DNA of 64,000 bases. It comes from JAJDOD01 sp039024895 (GTDB taxonomy: Bacteria; Pseudomonadota; Alphaproteobacteria; Rhodobacterales; Rhodobacteraceae). Below, piece by piece: positions 1 to 6,210 of the stretch (the stretch's first letter is position 1; each line of letters starts with the position of its first letter). Location of the stretch: the NCBI GenBank assembly GCA_039024895.1, contig JBCCPJ010000011.1, forward strand, positions 37,861-101,860. The letters run 5' to 3'. The notes under the pieces are model-generated. The model searched no databases. It was not told where the DNA came from and saw nothing but the letters and a program-made list of their open reading frames with translations. The translations under genes were made by a program, and so were the position numbers.

Positions 1-104
1 TTTCGCGCCCGCAATCTGATCGCATTGTCTTACGGAACGGTCGGCCAATCGTCACGACCCTTCCGAGCTATGCCGACCTCGACCATCTGATGGAGCCCGC
101 CTGA
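1..104 (+). CDS. C-terminal fragment of an amidohydrolase-like protein (partial)
   Basis: Only the last 33 codons lie in the window; the start is off the left edge. The tail contains DRIVLRNGRPIV, a strand ending in N-G-R that resembles the last beta-strand of amidohydrolases such as cytosine deaminase or dihydropyrimidinase. That is an inference from a very short stretch. The stop TGA (102-104) shares one base with the ATG of the next gene, so it is probably the upstream member of the same operon. It could be another hydrolase or an unrelated family. Confidence 0.4.
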   Translation, partial: SRPQSDRIVLRNGRPIVTTLPSYADLDHLMEPA

Positions 105-1504
105 TGCACCCAAATGTTGCCGCGGCAAAAGCCGCTTTGAGCCATCTCGACATCGAAGAGAGTGATGCCGCGATCAAGGCGAAAAGCCGTGATTTCTTTT
201 GGTATTCTCCTGTCTTGAAGGATCGGCTGGATCACGTTGTCGCCGACTTTGTGGTCTCGCCACGAAACGAAGCGGAAGTGATCGAGGTTTTGAAAACCTG
301 TTACGCCCACGACTGTCCCGTCACAACACGCGGCTCTGGCACCGGGAACTACGGGCAAGCCATGCCTTTGGCTGGCGGTTGCGTCATGCACCTGAGGCAT
401 ATGAATACGGTCAAGGAAATCCATCCAGGTTGCGTCATCACCGAACCCGGTGTCCTTCTGAAAGACCTGGACGCTGCGACCAAGGAACACTCGGGACAAG
501 AAATCCGCATGTTCAGCAGCACGTGGGCAACGGCAACCATCGGTGGGTTTATTGCCGGTGGGTCCGGTGGCGTAGGTTCTTGCACATGGGGCAGCCTCCG
601 CGATCTTGGGAACATCATTCGTCTGCGCGTCGTCACCATGGAAAAAGAGCCGCGCGTTCTGGAATTCCGTGGCGAAGAGTTGGCCCGCGTCAGCCATGCC
701 TACGGCACCAATGGCATTATAACTGAAATCGAGATGCCGCTCGCACCTGCCTACGACTGGGTAGAGATGTTCGTGACGACGGATGATTTCATGGAGGCCG
801 TCGCCTTTGCCGAAGACCTCGCAAATCTCGATGGCGTCCTGATCAAACTCGCGACGGTCTTCGAAGCTCCCATCGCAAAGGACTACTTCCAACGGGTGGC
901 GCCCCATGTCGCGCCGGAGAGCAATGTGATCGCGCTAATGGTCGCGCCGCATTCAATGGATGGCTTTCTGACCTTCCTAGAGCGTCGACCGGAAGCCCAA
1001 CTGATCTATCGGAACGATGACCACACGTGGGACCGGGACCCGGGTGCAGTTTTTGAATATGGCTGGAACCACACAACTCTGCGTGCGCTTAAGGTGGACC
1101 CGTCAATCACGTACCTGCAAGTGCGCTATGGCTATCCACAACACAAAGATCTTATCCAGCAAATGCGTGATGCCTTGTCACCTGAAGTACTGCAGCACCT
1201 GGAGGTGCTGCGCGAGGGCGGAAAGGTGATGTTTGCTGGCCTTAGCCTTGTTAAGTTCACTAGCGAAGAACGGTTGGATGAGATTGTGCGGATGCACGAA
1301 GACGCCGGCGCGATGATCTTCAATCCCCATCGCTACACGCTCGAAGAAGGCGGGCGCCAAACGGTGGATGACCGTCAGCTTCGATTTAAGCAGGAGGCCG
1401 ATCCGAAGGGCTTGCTGAACCCTGGCAAAATGATTGCCTGGGATGATCCCGATTGGACCTACGACCAGATGTACGTCTATCCAAAACTACAGGCAGCCGA
1501 ATGA
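104..1504 (+). CDS. FAD-binding oxidoreductase, GlcD/PCMH family
   Basis: A 466-residue protein with the PCMH-type FAD-binding fold of glycolate oxidase GlcD, D-lactate dehydrogenase and vanillyl-alcohol oxidase. Family landmarks are the segment RGSGTGNYGQ (about residues 76-85), a Gly-rich stretch near residues 147-165 (GGFIAGGSGGVGS) that lines the FAD pyrophosphate pocket, and the usual C-terminal LLNPGKMI. It probably oxidises an alpha-hydroxy acid or similar alcohol in the cytoplasm; the substrate cannot be read from sequence. The start overlaps the upstream stop by one base and its own stop overlaps the next ATG (ATGA), which indicates translational coupling within the operon. Confidence 0.8.
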   Translation: MHPNVAAAKAALSHLDIEESDAAIKAKSRDFFWYSPVLKDRLDHVVADFVVSPRNEAEVIEVLKTCYAHDCPVTTRGSGTGNYGQAMPLAGGCVMHLRHMNTVKEIHPGCVITEPGVLLKDLDAATKEHSGQEIRMFSSTWATATIGGFIAGGSGGVGSCTWGSLRDLGNIIRLRVVTMEKEPRVLEFRGEELARVSHAYGTNGIITEIEMPLAPAYDWVEMFVTTDDFMEAVAFAEDLANLDGVLIKLATVFEAPIAKDYFQRVAPHVAPESNVIALMVAPHSMDGFLTFLERRPEAQLIYRNDDHTWDRDPGAVFEYGWNHTTLRALKVDPSITYLQVRYGYPQHKDLIQQMRDALSPEVLQHLEVLREGGKVMFAGLSLVKFTSEERLDEIVRMHEDAGAMIFNPHRYTLEEGGRQTVDDRQLRFKQEADPKGLLNPGKMIAWDDPDWTYDQMYVYPKLQAAE

Positions 1505-2079
1505 AGGCGCTGGTCCTTTTTGCGCACCCTTGCGAAGAGAGCTTCGGCGCGGCCCTTCACAGAAAGATCGTTGAGACGCTGACCGAACGCGGGTGGGACG
1601 TGGATGATTGCGATCTCTACGCGGAGAAATTTCAACCTGTCTTAACAACTGAAGAGAGACGCGGTTACCACGACGAGCCCGAAAATTGTGGACCTGTTCA
1701 GCCCTATGTCGACCGTCTGAGATCAGCTGAAGCGCTGATCTTTTCCTTCCCCGTTTGGAATTTCGGCTACCCGGCGATACTGAAGGGTTTTCTTGATCGG
1801 GTTTTTTTGCCGGGCGTCTCGTTCAAGATCGTTGACGGCAAAGTCGCGCCGAATATGACGCATATTCAGAAGCTTGCTGCTGTCACGACCTATGGCGGCA
1901 CGCGCATGCGGGCGTTTGGCGCAGGCGACCCGCCGCGCAAGCACTTCACACGCGCCGTTTGGCACGTGACCCGCCCAGAGAAAATGAAATATCTTTCGCT
2001 CTACGACATGAACCGCGCCACGGATGCCAAGCGCGGTGCGTTTCTCGAAAAGATCGGGCAGGAGATGCGGGCGTTATAA
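1501..2079 (+). CDS. NAD(P)H dehydrogenase (quinone), flavodoxin-like fold, copy 1
   Basis: A 192-residue flavodoxin-fold protein of the KefF/MdaB/NQO1 type. The N-terminus MKALVLFAHPCEESF holds the first beta-strand and phosphate loop that binds FMN/FAD. FSFPVWNFGYPAILKGFLDR is the conserved flavin-contacting segment of the family. It likely performs two-electron reduction of quinones or quinone-like compounds with NAD(P)H. The ATG at 1501 is chosen over an in-frame upstream start at 1453 because it overlaps the preceding stop as ATGA and fits the family N-terminus. Its TAA shares a base with the ATG of the paralogous next gene. Confidence 0.85.
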   Translation: MKALVLFAHPCEESFGAALHRKIVETLTERGWDVDDCDLYAEKFQPVLTTEERRGYHDEPENCGPVQPYVDRLRSAEALIFSFPVWNFGYPAILKGFLDRVFLPGVSFKIVDGKVAPNMTHIQKLAAVTTYGGTRMRAFGAGDPPRKHFTRAVWHVTRPEKMKYLSLYDMNRATDAKRGAFLEKIGQEMRAL

Positions 2080-2675
2080 TGCGGGCATTGGTTGTTTACT
2101 GTCACCCGAAGGAAGGCAGCTTTACCTCCGCCATTCGTGATCGCGTCGTCTTTAAACTCGAAAACGCTGGCGCCGAGGTCCGGATAAATGACCTTTATCA
2201 ACAGGAGTTTTCGCCCGCCCTCACGCCTCACGAGTTAGAGTGTTACGAAGACCCGACCCGCAACACGCAGCACGTTGAACAAGACGTCGAAAACCTGAAA
2301 TGGTGCGACACGCTGATTTTTGTCTACCCAACATGGTGGTACGGTCTACCGGCCATGCTGAAGGGTTGGCTCGATCGGGTGATGCTGCCGGAGATTGCCT
2401 TTTTGATGCCGACGGATGACCGGAAGAATATTGCGCGCGGTTTGTCGCATATCACCCGGCTCGGTGTGTTTACCACCTGCGGCGCGTCTAGATGGCTGAC
2501 CTTTGTTGTAGGCGCTCCCGGAAAGCGCACCTTGTTCCGCGGTGTAGGTTTTCTTTGTGCCAGGCCTTTAAAAAAGGCGTTTGCCGCACATTATCTAATG
2601 GACAGTTCGACCGTACAAAGTCGGACAGCGCACCTTGACCGGGTGGAGAAGACGATGGATCGTTTCATGTCATGA
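2079..2675 (+). CDS. NAD(P)H dehydrogenase (quinone), flavodoxin-like fold, copy 2
   Basis: A 198-residue paralogue of the preceding gene, beginning MRALVVYCHPKEGSFT, with the matching flavin segment VYPTWWYGLPAMLKGWLDR. A basic C-terminal half (FVVGAPGKRTLFRGVGF) is typical of the family. It likely reduces a quinoid substrate with NAD(P)H. The start codon shares one base with the stop of copy 1 and the stop overlaps the next start (ATG at 2672). Two adjacent divergent copies suggest either a heterodimer or two substrates in one pathway. The exact reaction is unknown. Confidence 0.85.
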   Translation: MRALVVYCHPKEGSFTSAIRDRVVFKLENAGAEVRINDLYQQEFSPALTPHELECYEDPTRNTQHVEQDVENLKWCDTLIFVYPTWWYGLPAMLKGWLDRVMLPEIAFLMPTDDRKNIARGLSHITRLGVFTTCGASRWLTFVVGAPGKRTLFRGVGFLCARPLKKAFAAHYLMDSSTVQSRTAHLDRVEKTMDRFMS

Positions 2676-3607
2676 CGTCTAATGATATCCCCATTCTGGA
2701 CTGGTCCCGCTTTACTTCAGGAAAAGAGAAAGAAGGATTTGTTGCCGATCTAAGCCGTGCCTGTCGAGACACCGGTTTTTTCCTTGTGACCGGCCACGGC
2801 GTCCCACAGCATTTGATTGACGAGACACTCGATGCCGCTGACCAGTTTTTCGCCCTGCCCACTGAGGTGAAGGCAAAACTCGACATTCGGGACATCGGGA
2901 ACAATCGCGGATGGGGCGGGCTTGGGACAGAGAACCTTGACGACACGCAACCGGATCAAGTCGACCGAAAGGAGGCTTTCAATACAGGATTAGACTTTGC
3001 TGCGGACGATCCGCGCCTGACTTCGCAGCCTTTTCGAGGCATGAATGCATGGCCGGACCTACCCGGGTTCCGGACAACCGTGATGTCCTATTTCGATGCG
3101 GTTCACCGCCTTGGCGTCGATCTTCACCGTGCAATTGCCCTCGATCTTGATTTGCCCGAACACTACTTCGCGCCGTTTTTGGATGAGCCACTCGCTACGT
3201 TGCGGATGCTCAGATACCCTTGCGGCGAGATCACTGAAGGGGTCGGAGCCGGTGCACATACCGACTATGGCTCCATCACGCTTCTCTATTCGGACGGGGA
3301 GCCGGGACTTCAGGTTCAACCGCGCGGCAAGGATTGGATTGATGTGCCCAGCGTGCCCGGCGCGTTTATCATCAATATCGCCGACTGCTTGATGCGTTGG
3401 ACGAACGATATTTACGTTTCCACCCCCCACCGTGTGAAGGTGCCAAAGAAGACGCGTCGGTCGCTTGCATTCTTTCTCGATCCAAATCCGGACGCCATCA
3501 TCGAAGCTCTGCCAGGCACGGGAGAGGCGAAGTACCCGCCTGTCAGCGGCGCCGAATATCTTAAAATGCGCCTTAGCGCGACCTATACAGAGAAGACTAC
3601 GGCATGA
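2672..3607 (+). CDS. 2-oxoglutarate/Fe(II)-dependent oxygenase, isopenicillin N synthase family
   Basis: A 311-residue member of the IPNS/2OG-Fe(II) oxygenase superfamily. An N-terminal DIOX_N-type region (about 5-110) starts IPILDWSRF and includes GFFLVTGHGVP. The catalytic double-stranded beta-helix contains the iron ligands HTD (in GAHTDYGSITLLYSD) and the distal His in STPHRVKVP, plus the RRSLAFFLDPN segment whose Arg-x-Ser binds the 2OG carboxylate. It would hydroxylate or desaturate a small molecule in the cytoplasm. It sits between the quinone reductases and a creatininase homologue with ATGA overlaps, so it is probably one step in their shared pathway. Confidence 0.88.
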   Translation: MTSNDIPILDWSRFTSGKEKEGFVADLSRACRDTGFFLVTGHGVPQHLIDETLDAADQFFALPTEVKAKLDIRDIGNNRGWGGLGTENLDDTQPDQVDRKEAFNTGLDFAADDPRLTSQPFRGMNAWPDLPGFRTTVMSYFDAVHRLGVDLHRAIALDLDLPEHYFAPFLDEPLATLRMLRYPCGEITEGVGAGAHTDYGSITLLYSDGEPGLQVQPRGKDWIDVPSVPGAFIINIADCLMRWTNDIYVSTPHRVKVPKKTRRSLAFFLDPNPDAIIEALPGTGEAKYPPVSGAEYLKMRLSATYTEKTTA

Positions 3608-4389
3608 CACGGCGTTTGGATTGGGCTGCCTATCGGACGTCAGAATTTGAAGACATTGACCCCGAAAGCGTCATCGCTGTTCTGCCGACGGCCGCAATCG
3701 AACAGCATGGTCCCCATCTGCCTGTCGGTGTCGATACTATGATCGCAAATGGTATGCTGAATGAACTGCGAGGCGCGTGTCCCGATGACCTTGATCTTCG
3801 TATTTTGCCCGTGCAGACGATTGGGAAGTCCAACGAGCACATCCACGCCCCGGGCACGGTGACGCTCTCTGCCGAAAATGCCCTGCGCGTATGGACGGAT
3901 ATTGGCCTGTCTGTTGCGCGCGCAGGCATCCGCAAAATTGTCATCGTGAATAGCCACGGCGGCAATCTTGATTTGATTTCGATCCTCTCGCGCGAACTGC
4001 GTGTTCAGGCCGGGATGCTTGCGGTCAAATGCCAATGGGGCGGTTTTGGTGCGCCTGACGGGCTTTTTTCGGACCGTGAGAACCAATTCGGCATTCACGG
4101 CGGAGATCGCGAAACGTCCTTGATGCTTCATTTCGAACCCGAGCTTGTCGACATGTCCAAGGCAGAAAACTTCGTCTCAAGCGCCGAATCAGCAACAATC
4201 CAACCCATCGGCGCCGTGTCCTACGGGTGGGTATCATCTGACTTAAACCCGTCAGGGACCGTCGGCGAAGCACATTTAGCAAAGGCAGAGAAGGGTAAAA
4301 AAGCTGCAAAGCACCAAATTTTAGGCTTTGTTGAGCTTCTCCGGCAGGTGCGGGACAGACCAATCGGCGAGTTGGTGCCTCTCGATTAG
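3604..4389 (+). CDS. Creatininase family amidohydrolase
   Basis: A 261-residue protein with the metal-binding signatures of the creatininase family: EQHGPHLPVGVDT near residue 33 and NSHGGN near residue 118. The family uses two divalent metals to hydrolyse cyclic or formyl amides (creatinine, FAPy-type intermediates in riboflavin/F420 synthesis, MftE peptides). Here the neighbours are oxidative enzymes and an amidohydrolase tail, which argues for opening a nitrogen ring or cleaving an amide in a catabolic route. The start overlaps the previous stop as ATGA. The C-terminus is lysine/alanine-rich. The substrate is unknown. Confidence 0.85.
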   Translation: MTRRLDWAAYRTSEFEDIDPESVIAVLPTAAIEQHGPHLPVGVDTMIANGMLNELRGACPDDLDLRILPVQTIGKSNEHIHAPGTVTLSAENALRVWTDIGLSVARAGIRKIVIVNSHGGNLDLISILSRELRVQAGMLAVKCQWGGFGAPDGLFSDRENQFGIHGGDRETSLMLHFEPELVDMSKAENFVSSAESATIQPIGAVSYGWVSSDLNPSGTVGEAHLAKAEKGKKAAKHQILGFVELLRQVRDRPIGELVPLD

Positions 4390-4468
4390 GCCCAGTGACT
4401 GCCATTGCAACACTTTATTGACAAACCCCGGTCGGATAGGTCCTAACTGCTTCACACACACTATGAGG

Positions 4469-4486
4469 CACGGGAAAAATCCCGTG
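4469..4486 (+). promoter_or_regulatory. Hairpin directly upstream of a small membrane gene
   Basis: CACGGGA and TCCCGTG form a perfect 7-bp stem with an AAAA loop. The 3' arm abuts the GGGGA ribosome-binding stretch (4486-4490) of the 58-codon gene at 4495. There is no T-tract, so it is not a simple terminator. A good -35 element TTGACA lies at 4418-4423. Role uncertain: mRNA stability or translation control. Confidence 0.35.
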
Positions 4487-4494
4487 GGGATGAG

Positions 4495-4671
4495 ATGGCA
4501 ATCGGGGCAGTTTTCTTCAGCCTTCCAATCGCATTGGTTTTTGCGATGTACGGGTATGCGGGTCAGAGTATTTCTGCATCAGATGGCTTTTTGCTTTACG
4601 CTTCCATTGGCGCTGCGATCTTGCTGACATTTACCTTTGTTCACGGTATGAGAGTTTCTGACCTAAGGTAA
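4495..4671 (+). CDS. Small two-helix membrane protein
   Basis: A 58-codon reading frame beginning MAIGAVFFSLPIALVFAMYG. It predicts two transmembrane helices (about residues 2-20 and 33-52) joined by a short polar loop, AGQSISASDG, and a basic tail MRVSDLR. GGGGA lies 4 bases upstream of the ATG. Third-codon-position bias is normal for the region, which supports coding. It lies between the creatininase gene and the aldolase on the same strand. No family is recognised; it could be a small regulator or accessory subunit of a transporter or quinone enzyme. Confidence 0.5.
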   Translation: MAIGAVFFSLPIALVFAMYGYAGQSISASDGFLLYASIGAAILLTFTFVHGMRVSDLR

Positions 4672-4774
4672 GTCCGGTTCGGACCGGCCAACCGCAGTAC
4701 TTGACATTCGAGGTATCCTCCAAGACTGCACGTCGGTGACGTGCCGTGCTTTGGCAACTATGGAGGGATGGCTC

Positions 4775-5548
4775 ATGGACAACGCGCTTCGCCAGATTTG
4801 GCAAAACGGCGATACCGCTTTGAACGCGTGGCTTAACATAGGTCACAGCTTCTCGGCAGAGATTATGGCAGCTCAGGATTTCGATGCCCTGACGATTGAT
4901 TGCCAACACGGGCCGATCGACTACTCAAGCTTACTTCCCATGTTCCAAGCGATGAAGGCTTCGGGCAAAACGCTGATGGCGCGCGTGCCTTGGCGTGATC
5001 CGACGTGGATCATGAAGTTCTTGGACGCGGGCGCGATGGGTATCATCTGCCCGATGGTCAACACACGCGAAGAAGCGGAAGAGTTCGTAAGCTACCTTAG
5101 ATATCCGCCACACGGACAACGGAGCTGGGGCCCAACGCGCGCAATGTTTGCAAACCCGGGCTACAACAAAGACGGCGCAAATCAAGCAGTTCTTGCCTTC
5201 GCCATGATTGAGACAGGCACCGCACTCGAGAACCTTGAAGCCATCGCCAAAACGCCGCATCTGGACGCGCTTTACGTGGGTCCATCAGACCTTTCGGTGG
5301 GGATGAGTAATGGCCAACTCCAACCTGGCATGGACAGAGAAGAGCCGGAGGTCATTGAAGCCATTCAACGGATCGTCGCTGTGGCACATGAGAGCGGCAT
5401 TCGCGCAGCACTGCACTGCGGTTCGCCTGAATATGCGGCGCGTGGCGTCGAATGGGGTTATGACATGGTCACCATAAGCGCAGACAGCGCCATTCTTGCA
5501 CAAGGCGCCGCCCAACTGACGCGAACCTTCCGTGGATTGATTAGCTGA
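4775..5548 (+). CDS. HpcH/HpaI family aldolase
   Basis: A 257-residue class II pyruvate aldolase of the HpcH/HpaI (4-hydroxy-2-oxoheptanedioate aldolase, 2-dehydro-3-deoxyglucarate aldolase) family. Visible motifs are DCQHGPID (catalytic His region), the metal-ligand glutamate in MIETGTALENL and the metal-ligand aspartate in YVGPSDLSVGMS. It makes or splits pyruvate plus an aldehyde. The ATG at 4775 is chosen over one at 4736 because GGAGG (4762-4766) sits eight bases upstream and the protein then starts like its relatives. It may process the product of the upstream operon, but about 385 bases and a small gene intervene. Confidence 0.85.
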   Translation: MDNALRQIWQNGDTALNAWLNIGHSFSAEIMAAQDFDALTIDCQHGPIDYSSLLPMFQAMKASGKTLMARVPWRDPTWIMKFLDAGAMGIICPMVNTREEAEEFVSYLRYPPHGQRSWGPTRAMFANPGYNKDGANQAVLAFAMIETGTALENLEAIAKTPHLDALYVGPSDLSVGMSNGQLQPGMDREEPEVIEAIQRIVAVAHESGIRAALHCGSPEYAARGVEWGYDMVTISADSAILAQGAAQLTRTFRGLIS

Positions 5549-5552
5549 GGGC

Positions 5553-5948
5553 TTAACTGCCAGGACCGAAACGGCGCGGCATGGCGCTCTCTTCCGATAC
5601 CGGGGTTACGCCCAAGGCTTCTGCCCCGCTATCCTCGAACAACGCGAGGCGCTCGTAGACGCCGCTCGCTTGGGCGCGAACAGTCTCTGACCATACAGCC
5701 GCTGCCGTTCCGAGTTGAAGGAAGGCAATCAGGGACAAGGACGCACAAAAGTCTGTCTTCAGAGTCTTATGACCCGTTAAAATCTGTACGAGTTTCGCAC
5801 CAGCCGCGCCGCCAGCGAATGAAAGCGTAAGCAAAAGCACTTCGGGGATCCGTCGCCGATCATACACGGCAAAGCCCTTATCAAGCACGGATAGGAAGGC
5901 CGTCACTAGGTTGACGACAATCACATAAATGAGAAAGGCTTCCGTCAT
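5553..5948 (-). CDS. DUF1294 family membrane protein
   Basis: A 131-residue protein. The N-terminal helix TEAFLIYVIVVNLVTAFLSV is followed by DKGFAVYDRRRIPEVLLL, the DK...RRIPE signature of DUF1294, then a Gly/Ala-rich second helix and GHKTLK, the usual loop before the third helix. Three hydrophobic segments are predicted. Function is unknown for the family. The C-terminal 30 residues (acidic, then PRRFGPGS) extend past the domain. It converges with the aldolase gene, leaving four bases between their stops. Confidence 0.75.
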   Translation of the reverse strand: MTEAFLIYVIVVNLVTAFLSVLDKGFAVYDRRRIPEVLLLTLSFAGGAAGAKLVQILTGHKTLKTDFCASLSLIAFLQLGTAAAVWSETVRAQASGVYERLALFEDSGAEALGVTPVSEESAMPRRFGPGS

Positions 5949-6210
5949 GGTTTGGCAGCTCGCAGCAGTAACGACCGTGCCCGAAGACTACCGCATTGCC
6001 GCCGCAGTCTCTAACAAATTGCCCTTCGCATTTTAGAAGTCTTTGCAAGAAATTACTTCAGACCAATCGAAGGGGGCCTCCTATGCATTCTGGACCTAAC
6101 CTGATTGTATGATTGGCCCTACATCGGTTTAAGTGGAGGCAATGTGCTGCCGTGTGATACGTGCTTTATCATTGTAAACTTGGGTCGCTCGTCGGGGGGA
6201 AAGGCGCCAT
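5949..6210. promoter_or_regulatory. Divergent intergenic region upstream of soeA
   Basis: These 262 bases separate the divergent DUF1294 gene and soeA, so they must hold promoters for both. I see A+T-rich stretches around 6010-6060 and 6160-6182 but no confident -35/-10 pair or palindrome. A GGGGGGAAAGG purine tract at 6194-6204 serves as the soeA ribosome-binding site. Confidence 0.35.
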
